Positions 1 to 6,868 of a DNA stretch of 64,000 nucleotides are shown here, in pieces. How positions within the stretch are numbered: position 1 is the stretch's first letter; each line of letters opens with the position of its first letter. The notes under the pieces are model-generated. The model ran no database searches. It worked only from the letters and a program-made list of their open reading frames with translations, and had not been told where the DNA came from. The stretch covers positions 310,001-374,000 of the forward strand of contig NC_014100.1 of assembly GCF_000092285.1 (NCBI RefSeq), given 5' to 3'. Source of the DNA: Caulobacter segnis ATCC 21756. GTDB taxonomy: Bacteria; Pseudomonadota; Alphaproteobacteria; Caulobacterales; Caulobacteraceae. A program made the position numbers and the translations under genes.

Positions 1-170
1 TTTCTACTCTCTCGCGAAGCGGGGGAGGGGGACCGGCCCCCGGGTCGCGCTATGCGCGCCCGAGGACCGGCTCCGCTGGTGGAGGGGGCGCTTTCGGCCT
101 ATATGAACGCCCCCTCCGTCTCGCTGCGTATCCGCAGCGATCCACCTCCCCCGTTTCACGGGTGAGGAAA
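1..170. repeat. Mosaic palindromic intergenic repeat (GGAGGGGGCG type)
   Basis: This non-coding stretch before the first gene is built of GC-rich inverted units. GGAGGGGGCG at 81-90 pairs with CGCCCCCTCC at 108-117. The segment 112-168 (CCTCCGTCTCG, small stem, CCACCTCCCCCG, CACGGGTGAGGA) recurs closely at 47775-47832, and 11-40 resembles the reverse-complement unit at 47845-47870. It is therefore a member of a dispersed repeat family in this genome. Its end supplies the GTGAGGA ribosome-binding sequence of the following peptidase gene. Confidence 0.7.
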
Positions 171-182
171 ACAATGAGCTGA

Positions 183-1454
183 ATGACCGCCACCCTCCGC
201 ACCCTGAAGAACGGCGTCCGCGTCGTCTGTGATCCGATGCCGGGCCTCGAGACCCTGGCGCTCAGCGTGGTGGCCGGCCGCGGCGCGGCCTATGAGGATC
301 CGGGCCGGTCGGGCTGGTCGCATCTTCTCGAGCACATGGTGTTCAAGGGCGCGGGCCAGCGCTCGGCGCGCGACATCGTCGAGGTGATCGAAAGCGCCGG
401 CGGCTCGATCAACGCCGCCACGGGTTATGAGCGCACCAGCTTCCAGGTGCGGGCGCTGAAGGGCGGCCTGGATCTGGGCATGGACGTGATCGCCGATCTC
501 CTTCGGCGTCCGACTCTGGACCCCGCCGACCTCGCGCGTGAGAAGCAGGTCGTGGCCCAGGAGATCGCCGAAGCGGCCGACGCCCCCGACGACTACGTCT
601 TCGACCTGATCCAGCGCGCCAGCTGGGGCGACCACCCCGTGGGGCGGCCGATCCTGGGCAGCGACGCGACGGTCGAGGCCGCGACGGTCGAGGCCCTGTC
701 CGATTGGCGCGCGGCGCTCTACGCCGCCGACCGGCTCGTCGTCAGCGCCACCGGCGCGGTCGAGGAGGCCGAGCTGATGGCGGCCGCCGAGCGGGCCTTC
801 GGCGACTTGCCGGCGACGCCGGGCGAGGCCGTTCCCGCGGCGGCCGCGTTCGTCGGTGGACCGCAGGCCGAGGCGCGCAAGCTGGAGCAGTCTCACCTGG
901 TCTTCATGCTGCCGGCGTGCGGCTCGCGCGATCAGGACTATTTCGCCCTGCGCATCTTCGCCGAGGTGCTGGGCGGGGGCATGTCCTCGCGCCTGTTCCA
1001 GGAAGCGCGCGAGAAGCGGGGCCTGGCCTACAATATCGACGCCTACGCCGACACCTACGCCGACCACGGCGCGCTGGGGATCTACGCTGGCTGCGCGGCG
1101 TCAGACGCGGTCGAGACCGCCAAGGTCTGCGCCGGCGAGGTCGAGAAGCTGGTCGCCCACATCGACGACGCCGAGCTGGCCCGCGCCAAGGCGCAGTTGA
1201 AGGCTCACATGTTCATGGCCCGCGAGCAGCCGCTGTCGCGGGCGGAGCAGGGGGCGGGGCAGGTGCTGCTGTTCGATCGCCTCTACGCGCCGCGCGAGCT
1301 GGCCGCCGAGGTCGACGCGGTGACCGCCCAGGACGTCGCGCGCCTGGGCCGGCGGTTGCTGGCGGATGGTCACGCCGCGACCGCGGTGCTGGGCGCCAAG
1401 ACCTCGCTGAAGGCGGGCGAGGCGTTCGACAAGACGTTGTTCTCGGCCGCCTGA
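183..1454 (+). CDS. M16 family zinc metallopeptidase (mitochondrial processing peptidase-like)
   Basis: 423 residues. The inverted zinc motif HxxEH is at residues 47-51 (HLLEH) in the N-terminal M16 domain, with a conserved downstream acidic helix (AREKQVVAQEI) that normally supplies the third zinc ligand. The second half is the M16_C domain, with the segment GGGMSSRLFQEAREKRGLAY typical of pitrilysin/MPP-beta homologues. No signal peptide is visible, so it is probably cytoplasmic and degrades peptides. The start at ATG 183 follows GTGAGGA; a two-codon frame ATG-AGC-TGA (174-182) lies immediately in front. The gene stands ahead of a GNAT gene on the same strand with a 46-base gap. Confidence 0.9.
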   Translation: MTATLRTLKNGVRVVCDPMPGLETLALSVVAGRGAAYEDPGRSGWSHLLEHMVFKGAGQRSARDIVEVIESAGGSINAATGYERTSFQVRALKGGLDLGMDVIADLLRRPTLDPADLAREKQVVAQEIAEAADAPDDYVFDLIQRASWGDHPVGRPILGSDATVEAATVEALSDWRAALYAADRLVVSATGAVEEAELMAAAERAFGDLPATPGEAVPAAAAFVGGPQAEARKLEQSHLVFMLPACGSRDQDYFALRIFAEVLGGGMSSRLFQEAREKRGLAYNIDAYADTYADHGALGIYAGCAASDAVETAKVCAGEVEKLVAHIDDAELARAKAQLKAHMFMAREQPLSRAEQGAGQVLLFDRLYAPRELAAEVDAVTAQDVARLGRRLLADGHAATAVLGAKTSLKAGEAFDKTLFSAA

Positions 1455-1500
1455 CGGTGGAAGGTGCGGCCGTGATCGATCCCAAGCCTCCGTCGCGCCC

Positions 1501-2073
1501 GTGCTCCCGTCTTTCCTGAAGCCCCGTCCAACGTCGCGCCTGCAGGGGCGGACGGTCTATCTGCGACCGCCCAAGCTGAGCGACCATCGCGCTTGGGCGA
1601 GCTTGCGGGGGCGTTCGCGATCCTTCCTCGAGCCCTGGGAGCCGATCTGGCCCGAGCACGACCTCACCCGCGCCGCCTTTCGCTCGCGCCTGGCCGCCTA
1701 CGCCCGTGAGATAGAGCTGGACGAGGCCTATCCGTTCTTCATCTTCCGCCGCGCCGATGACGCCCTGGTCGGCGGCGTGAGGCTTTTCCACGTGCGACGT
1801 GGCGTCGCCCAGACCGGGACCATCGGCTACTGGATCGGCGAGCCGTTCGCGCGCCAGGGCCACGCGCGCGACGCCGTCGAGACGGTGATCCGCTTCGCCT
1901 TCAAGGGCTTAGGTCTTCATCGCCTCGAAGCCGCCTGCATGCCGGAGAACACGCCCTCGGCCGCGCTCCTGCTGAAATGTGGCTTTTCCGAGGAAGGATA
2001 TGCGCGGGCTTATTTGAAAATTAACGGCGATTGGCGAGACCATCGTCTGTTCGGCCTGGTGGCGCCCGAGTGA
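1501..2073 (+). CDS. GNAT N-acetyltransferase, RimJ/RimL type
   Basis: 190 residues starting with GTG. The fold order is that of ribosomal-protein alanine N-acetyltransferases: an N-terminal TVYLRPPKLSDHRAW strand-helix, a central VGGVRLFHV strand, then the acetyl-CoA-binding segment YWIGEPFARQGHARDAV and the C-terminal HRLEAACMPENTPSAALLLK motif, which is highly typical of RimJ/RimL. The substrate could be the N terminus of a ribosomal protein or another protein or amino group; the sequence alone does not separate these. It sits between the M16 peptidase and pdeA on the same strand. Confidence 0.88.
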   Translation: MLPSFLKPRPTSRLQGRTVYLRPPKLSDHRAWASLRGRSRSFLEPWEPIWPEHDLTRAAFRSRLAAYAREIELDEAYPFFIFRRADDALVGGVRLFHVRRGVAQTGTIGYWIGEPFARQGHARDAVETVIRFAFKGLGLHRLEAACMPENTPSAALLLKCGFSEEGYARAYLKINGDWRDHRLFGLVAPE

Positions 2074-2107
2074 GTTGGGGCGTCGCGGCTGACACGGCGG
2101 GACGGGA

Positions 2108-3775
2108 ATGTCTTTTCGGACAGGCGAGCGACGAATCTGGGACACGACCGCGACGCTCGAAGCGTTGGGCGGCGCCGACGTCGCTTTGTGGATCTGGGAG
2201 CCGGAATCCGACCGCCTCCGCCTGAACGGCGCGGCCCGCGCCCTGGGCCTTGGCCCGCTCGCCCCCGAATGCTCCTCCGCCGCCTTCCGCGCCCTGGCCC
2301 TGCCGCAGGACCGCGCCCAGGCCGAGGAAGTCCTCAAAGTCCGTGAACCCGGTCAGCCGGTCGTCGCCCGCTTCCGCGTGCGGGGCGGCGAGGTCTGCCT
2401 TTGGCGCGGCGTCTGGCTGGAGGAGGGCGTTCGCGCCGCCGGCGTGGTCGCCGCCGAAACCAAGTTCTCCGCGTCCGAGCGCTGCGACCTCACGGGTCTG
2501 CTGGACCGCCGTGGCTTCATCGCCCGCGCCCGCGAGCGCCTGGCCGAGCCGGGTCCCCACGAGCTGGTCGTGGCCGACCTGGACCGCCTGCGTCGCCTGA
2601 ACGAGGCCCTGGGCCACGATCGCGCCGACCTCGTCCTGGCCGCCCTGGGCTCGCGCCTCGTCGCCGCCTTCCCTTCCGACGCCGTTCTGGGTCGCATCGG
2701 CGAGGACGAGTTCGCCGTGCTGTGCAAGCCCGACGGCTACGCGCCCGCCGAGATGCTGCGCGAGGCGCTGGAGCAGCCGCTGCGCATCGCCGGCTTCGAC
2801 ATCCATCCCACCCTGTCCGTCGGCGCCGTTTCGGCCGAGGGCGGGCTGGAGACCCCCGATCCGACCGAGCTGCTGCGCCGCGCCGAGCTGGCCGTCGAGG
2901 CCGCCGCCGCCGCCGGTCGTGGCGGCGCGGCCGCCTATGGCCGCTCGATGGAAACCGATGGCCTATCGCGCCTGGCGCTGGAGGCCGACCTGCGCGGCGC
3001 CATCGGCCGCGGCGAGATCATCCCGTACTTCCAGCCCGTCGTGCGCCTGTCGACCGGCGCGCTGTCGGGCTTCGAGGCCCTGGCCCGCTGGATCCACCCG
3101 CGCCGAGGCATGTTGCCGCCGGACGAGTTCCTGCCGCTGATCGAAGAGATGGGGCTGATGAGCGAGCTGGGCGCGCACATGATGCACGCCGCCGCCCGCC
3201 AGCTGTCGATCTGGCGCGCCTGCCACCCGGCGATGAGCGCCATGACCGTCAGCGTCAACCTGTCGACCGGCGAGATCGATCGCGCCGGCCTCGTGGACGA
3301 CGTCGCCCAGACCCTGCGTGACAACAACCTGCCGCGCGGCGCCCTGAAGCTGGAAGTCACCGAAAGCGACATCATGCGCGATCCCGAGCGCGCGGCCACG
3401 GTCCTGAAGACCCTGCGCGAGGCGGGCGCGGGCTTGGCGCTCGACGATTTCGGCACAGGCTTCTCGTCGCTGTCGTACCTGACGCGGCTGCCGTTCGACA
3501 CGCTGAAGATCGACCGCTACTTCGTGCGCACCATGGGCGCCAACGCCGGCTCGGCCAAGATCGTCCGCTCGGTCGTCAAGCTGGGCCAGGACCTCGATCT
3601 CGAGGTCGTGGCCGAGGGGGTCGAGAACGCCGAGATGGCCCGCGCCCTCCAGGGCCTGGGCTGCGACTACGGCCAGGGTTTCGGCTATGCGCCGGCCCTC
3701 TCGCCGCAGGAGGCCGAGGTCTATCTGAACGAGGCCTATGTCGACGGCGCCGCGCCGGTGAAGGCGCGGGGTTAA
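2108..3775 (+). CDS. pdeA: c-di-GMP phosphodiesterase PdeA (PAS-GEDEF-EAL)
   Basis: 555 residues: a PAS-like region (about 20-115), a GGDEF domain whose signature is the degenerate GEDEF (residues 198-202), and an EAL domain (about 295-540) with intact EAL (323-325), EVTESD, DDFGTG (446-451) and KIDRYF motifs. Established for Caulobacter PdeA: the GEDEF domain does not synthesise c-di-GMP but binds GTP and stimulates hydrolysis of c-di-GMP to pGpG, and the protein is removed by ClpXP with the adaptor CpdR at the swarmer-to-stalked transition. The protein ends in Arg-Gly, the C-terminal pair I recall as important for that degradation. Length, domain order and GEDEF all match PdeA, so the symbol is given with good confidence. 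Confidence 0.9.
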   Translation: MSFRTGERRIWDTTATLEALGGADVALWIWEPESDRLRLNGAARALGLGPLAPECSSAAFRALALPQDRAQAEEVLKVREPGQPVVARFRVRGGEVCLWRGVWLEEGVRAAGVVAAETKFSASERCDLTGLLDRRGFIARARERLAEPGPHELVVADLDRLRRLNEALGHDRADLVLAALGSRLVAAFPSDAVLGRIGEDEFAVLCKPDGYAPAEMLREALEQPLRIAGFDIHPTLSVGAVSAEGGLETPDPTELLRRAELAVEAAAAAGRGGAAAYGRSMETDGLSRLALEADLRGAIGRGEIIPYFQPVVRLSTGALSGFEALARWIHPRRGMLPPDEFLPLIEEMGLMSELGAHMMHAAARQLSIWRACHPAMSAMTVSVNLSTGEIDRAGLVDDVAQTLRDNNLPRGALKLEVTESDIMRDPERAATVLKTLREAGAGLALDDFGTGFSSLSYLTRLPFDTLKIDRYFVRTMGANAGSAKIVRSVVKLGQDLDLEVVAEGVENAEMARALQGLGCDYGQGFGYAPALSPQEAEVYLNEAYVDGAAPVKARG

Positions 3776-3782
3776 GCCGCCA

Positions 3783-3902
3783 GCGCAGCAGGCCCCCACC
3801 TGACCTGCTTCGCAGGTCGTCCGCCCCCAAGGGTGGCAGAAGGGGATTCTCGGACCTTCTTCCCCCTCCGGGGGAGGAGCGCGAAGCGCGGAGGGGGCGA
3901 GT
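3783..3902. repeat. GC-rich palindromic intergenic repeat
   Basis: The gap between the convergent pdeA and algH-like genes contains a hairpin GACCTGCTTCGCAGGTC (about 3802-3818) and a second unit with TCCCCCTCCGGGGGAGGA and GCGCGAAGCGC, ending in GGAGGGGGCG. The last decamer is shared with the repeats at 1-170 and 47771-47905. One GANTC site (GATTC, about 3845) lies inside it. It may also act as the bidirectional terminator, although no T-run is present. Confidence 0.6.
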
Positions 3903-3908
3903 GATCGT

Positions 3909-4499
3909 CTACGCCCGCCCCGCCTGCGCCGACAGGTGGTCGGCGCTGATCCCGAGCTTGGCCAGCGCCCGCGTCCACTTGTGCTCGTGGTCTTCGTCGA
4001 ACAGCAGGCCTTCGTCGGCGTCGCAGATCAGCCAGATGTTGTCGCGCAACTCCTGCTCCAGCTGTCCGGGCCCCCACCCCGCGTAGCCCAGCGCCAGGAT
4101 CGCCTTGCGCGGCCGCCGCATCGGGCTGGCCATGGCGTCGAGCACGTCGCGCGTGGCGGTCAGGCTGAGGCCCTCGGCGATCGGCAGAGACGAGTCCGGC
4201 GAGTGGAAGTCGTCGGTGTGGAGCACGAAGCCACGCTCGCGCTCGATCGGCCCGCCCAGCAGAACCAGGTCGCTCGGCGCCTGTATGTCGGACGTCACGC
4301 CCAGCCGCTCCAGCAGTTCGTAGACGGTCAGGCCCTCCACGGGACGGTTGACCGCCAGGCCCATGGCCTGCTCCTCGTCGTGAGCGCAGAGATAGAGCAC
4401 GGCCCGCTCAAAGCGCGGGTCCTCGATGCCGGGCATCGCCACCAGAAGGCGTCCGGTCAGGAACTCGCCCTCGTCCTCGTCGTCGATCACGCTCGCCAT
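3909..4499 (-). CDS. YqgE/AlgH family protein (UPF0301)
   Basis: 196 residues. The family hallmarks are present: GRLLVAMPGIEDPRFERAV near the N terminus, a VNRP segment, LLGGPIERERGFVLH in the middle, and a C-terminal ALGYAGWGPGQLEQELRDNIWL block. The family is widespread in proteobacteria; its biochemical role is not firmly known, although AlgH of Pseudomonas was linked to alginate regulation. It is convergent with pdeA and divergent from the peroxiredoxin gene. Start ATG 4499 gives the usual family length. Confidence 0.9.
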   Translation of the reverse strand: MASVIDDEDEGEFLTGRLLVAMPGIEDPRFERAVLYLCAHDEEQAMGLAVNRPVEGLTVYELLERLGVTSDIQAPSDLVLLGGPIERERGFVLHTDDFHSPDSSLPIAEGLSLTATRDVLDAMASPMRRPRKAILALGYAGWGPGQLEQELRDNIWLICDADEGLLFDEDHEHKWTRALAKLGISADHLSAQAGRA

Positions 4500-4646
4500 G
4501 AAGAGAGCATTGGCCGTCCGTGTGACGCTTTCAAGTCGCGGCGCTCAGAATCCGCGCCGCGGGTTTCCTAAAACAGCGCCTTGGCGGCGAGGCGGCGCGG
4601 GGATATCTCCAAGCCTCCAGAACGCAACACCAGAGGAACACGGCCC

Positions 4647-5129
4647 ATGGCGATCAAGGTTGGCGACACGCTGCCGGCGGCGACTTTCATGACCAGCACG
4701 GCCGAAGGGCCCGCGCCGATCAGCACCGACGACATCTTCAAGGGCAAGACCGTGGCGCTGTTCGCCGTCCCGGGCGCCTTCACCCCGACCTGCTCGGCCA
4801 AGCACCTGCCTGGCTTCAAAGATCACGCGGCCGACCTGAAGGCCAAGGGCGTCGACACGATCGCGTGCGTCTCGGTCAACGACGTCTTCGTCATGAAGGC
4901 CTGGGGCAAGGACCAGGGCATCGACGGCGAAGTGCTGCTGCTGGCCGACGGCAATGGCGACTTCACCCGCGCCATCGGCCTCGATTTCGACGGCAGCAAG
5001 TTCGGCATGGGCGCGCGCTCGCAGCGCTACTCGCTGATCGCCAAGGACAGCGTCGTCACCCAGCTGAACGTCGAGGAAGCCGGCCAGTTCAAGGTCTCGT
5101 CGGCCGAGTACCTGCTGGAGCAGCTGTAA
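4647..5129 (+). CDS. Peroxiredoxin, Prx5 type (thioredoxin/glutaredoxin peroxidase)
   Basis: 160 residues beginning MAIKVGDTLPAA. The peroxidatic cysteine lies in PGAFTPTCSAKHLPGF, the standard Prx5/AhpE-like active site, and the downstream NDVFVMKAWGK and LLADGNGDFTRAIGL blocks are diagnostic of the Prx5 subfamily. It reduces hydrogen peroxide and alkyl hydroperoxides with glutathione/glutaredoxin or thioredoxin. ATG 4647 is preceded by AGAGGAA; the reading frame is open upstream but that part is not conserved-looking. An OhrR-type peroxide regulator gene lies convergently just downstream. Confidence 0.92.
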   Translation: MAIKVGDTLPAATFMTSTAEGPAPISTDDIFKGKTVALFAVPGAFTPTCSAKHLPGFKDHAADLKAKGVDTIACVSVNDVFVMKAWGKDQGIDGEVLLLADGNGDFTRAIGLDFDGSKFGMGARSQRYSLIAKDSVVTQLNVEEAGQFKVSSAEYLLEQL

Positions 5130-5179
5130 GCTCTGTCTGACTTTCCTCCCTCGCCGCGCGAGGGAGGAGATCTTCCGGC

Positions 5180-5602
5180 CTAGTCGGCCGTCACGGCGTC
5201 GCGCAGGGCCTGCACCTGCTTGTTGAGGGCCTCCAGCGCCGCGCCCTCCATGCCCGAGCGTTCCATCAGCAGGTCGCCGAGGCACATCGAGCGTTCCAGC
5301 AGGTCGCGGCCGGCTTTCGTCATGTTCACCTCCACGCGCCGCTCGTCCTCGGCGCTGCGTCGCCGCTCGACCAGGCCCGCGGCCTCCAGCCGCTTGACCA
5401 GCGGCGTGATCGTGCTCGATTCCAGGTCCAGCCGCGCGGCGACGCCGCCGATGGTGGAGCCGTCGGCCTCGCCCAGCGCGTTCAGCACCAGATACTGCGG
5501 ATAGGTCAGGCCAAGCGCGTCCAGCAACGGCTTGTAGGCCCGGGTGATGGCCATGCTGGTGGCGTAGAGGGTGAAGCAGATCTGCTGATCCAGCGGGCGC
5601 AT
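5180..5602 (-). CDS. OhrR-type MarR family repressor (organic hydroperoxide sensor)
   Basis: 140 residues. The N terminus LDQQICFTLYATS carries the single conserved reactive cysteine (Cys9) at the place used by OhrR to sense organic hydroperoxides, followed by YKPLLDALGLTYPQYLVL and the winged helix (LESSTITPLVKRLEAAGLVERRR). It is divergent from the Tat-exported hydrolase at 5747, and the shared 144-base region holds TATCGCGATA-type palindromes, the probable operators. No ohr peroxidase gene lies next to it, so the usual partner has been replaced by the hydrolase. Confidence 0.85.
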   Translation of the reverse strand: MRPLDQQICFTLYATSMAITRAYKPLLDALGLTYPQYLVLNALGEADGSTIGGVAARLDLESSTITPLVKRLEAAGLVERRRSAEDERRVEVNMTKAGRDLLERSMCLGDLLMERSGMEGAALEALNKQVQALRDAVTAD

Positions 5603-5648
5603 CGGCGGCGTCTCCTTTTTGACAAACCCTCCTTACCACAAAAAATGA

Positions 5649-5658
5649 TATCGCGATA
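5649..5658. promoter_or_regulatory. Palindromic operator-like site TATCGCGATA
   Basis: A perfect 10-base palindrome lies 47 bases upstream of the MarR/OhrR-type gene and about 90 bases upstream of the divergent hydrolase. The same core (GCGATAA) forms a second, larger dyad at 5708-5724, which suggests a pair of sites for the regulator encoded at 5180-5602. Binding is inferred, not shown. Confidence 0.55.
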
Positions 5659-5707
5659 AAGAAACTTCTGGGCAAGCTCTCGGATCGGGCTTAGCAATCT
5701 CATTGTC

Positions 5708-5724
5708 GCGATAACGATTATCGC
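5708..5724. promoter_or_regulatory. 17-base perfect dyad GCGATAA-CGA-TTATCGC
   Basis: The arms GCGATAA (5708-5714) and TTATCGC (5718-5724) are exact reverse complements with a 3-base centre. The dyad sits 23 bases in front of the hydrolase start codon, where a bound repressor would block transcription. It shares the GCGATAA core with 5649-5658 and is the best candidate operator for the OhrR-type repressor. Confidence 0.6.
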
Positions 5725-5746
5725 AAACAGGAAATGAGGGATCATC

Positions 5747-6718
5747 ATGAGCCAGTCGAACCAAGCTTCTCGCCGCGGTCTGATGACCGCTGGTCTGGGC
5801 CTTGCCGCTGCGGCCGCCGCCGCGCCGCTGGCCGTCCAGGCCGCTTCGCCCAAGGCCGCCGCCACGGCCGCCAAGCCTCGCGCCCAGAGCGGCTACGTCA
5901 CCACCCAGGACGGCGTGCAAATCTTCTACAAGGACTGGGGTCCCAAGGCCGCGCAGCCGATCGTGTTCCACCACGGCTGGCCCTTGTCGTCGGACGACTG
6001 GGACGCCCAGATGATGTTCTTCCTGCTGAAGGGCTATCGGGTCGTCGCCCATGACCGTCGCGGTCACGGTCGCTCGACCCAGACCGACGCCGGCAACGAG
6101 ATGGACACCTACGCCGCCGACGTCATCGCTCTGACGGATCACCTGGACCTGAAGAACGCCATCCACGTCGGCCACTCGACCGGTGGCGGCGAGGCCATCC
6201 ACTACGCCGCCCGCGCCAAGCCGGGCCGCGTGGCCAAGGTCGTGCTGATCGGCGCGGTGCCGCCGATCATGCTGAAGACCGCCGCCAATCCGGGCGGTTT
6301 GCCGATCGAGGTCTTCGACGGCTTCCGCTCGGCCCTGCTGGCCAACCGCGCCCAGTTCTTCCGCGACGTGCCGGAAGGCCCGTTCTACGGTTTCAACCGT
6401 CCGGGCGCGAAGGTCAGCCAAGGCCTGATCGACAACTGGTGGCGCCAGGGCATGACGGGCGGGGCCAAGGCCCACTACGACTGCATCAAGGCCTTCTCGG
6501 AGACGGACTTCACGCCGGACCTGAAGAAGGTCGACGTCCCGGTCCTGATCATGCACGGGGAGGACGACCAGATCGTCCCGATCGCCGACAGCGCCCACCT
6601 GGCCATCAAGCTGGTCAAGAAGGGCACGCTGAAGACCTATCCGGGCCTGCCCCACGGCATGGCGTCCACCCACCCGGATATCATCAACGCCGACCTGCTG
6701 GCCTTCTTCAAGGCGTAG
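5747..6718 (+). CDS. Tat-exported alpha/beta hydrolase, non-haem chloroperoxidase/arylesterase type
   Basis: 323 residues. A twin-arginine signal ([20 protein letters not shown]) is followed by an alpha/beta hydrolase domain: oxyanion region [15 protein letters not shown], nucleophile elbow GHSTGGGE with the catalytic serine, acid residue in [11 protein letters not shown], and histidine in [11 protein letters not shown]. The family is annotated as cofactor-free chloroperoxidase; natural substrates are usually esters or peracids. Homologues are often cytoplasmic, so the export signal is notable. The gene is divergent from an OhrR-type regulator with two palindromes in between, which suggests induction by organic peroxides. 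Confidence 0.88.
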   Translation: MSQSNQASRRGLMTAGLGLAAAAAAAPLAVQAASPKAAATAAKPRAQSGYVTTQDGVQIFYKDWGPKAAQPIVFHHGWPLSSDDWDAQMMFFLLKGYRVVAHDRRGHGRSTQTDAGNEMDTYAADVIALTDHLDLKNAIHVGHSTGGGEAIHYAARAKPGRVAKVVLIGAVPPIMLKTAANPGGLPIEVFDGFRSALLANRAQFFRDVPEGPFYGFNRPGAKVSQGLIDNWWRQGMTGGAKAHYDCIKAFSETDFTPDLKKVDVPVLIMHGEDDQIVPIADSAHLAIKLVKKGTLKTYPGLPHGMASTHPDIINADLLAFFKA

Positions 6719-6735
6719 GGGGCGAGCCCGATCCA

Positions 6736-6851
6736 CCGTCATCCCGCGCTTCATGCGCGGGACCCATGGTTCAGCTTCCACGTGCGAGCTTGAGCTTTCG
6801 CCGCACTTGCGGCGGACAAATGGGTCCCGCGAACAAGTCGCGGGATGACGG
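6736..6851. repeat. Long inverted repeat (CCGTCATCCCGCG ... CGCGGGATGACGG)
   Basis: The arms run from about 6736-6767 and 6820-6851: CCGTCATCCCGCG with GCGGGACCCAT on the left, ATGGGTCCCGC with CGCGGGATGACGG on the right. Each arm has its own small internal hairpin (CCCGCGCTTCATGCGCGGG). The 116-base structure lies in the gap between two convergent genes. Short elements with the GTCATCCCGCG/CGGGATGAC termini are common intergenic repeats in alphaproteobacteria; here it may also help to end transcription. Confidence 0.75.
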
Positions 6852-6868
6852 CTATCGTTCGGGTGAGG

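Noticed and set aside
3..182. Frame open from the window edge to TGA 180-182, possible C-terminal tail of an upstream gene
   Set aside because: The predicted residues come entirely from the palindromic repeat and are low-complexity (Gly/Pro/Arg). It is more likely chance openness at high GC.
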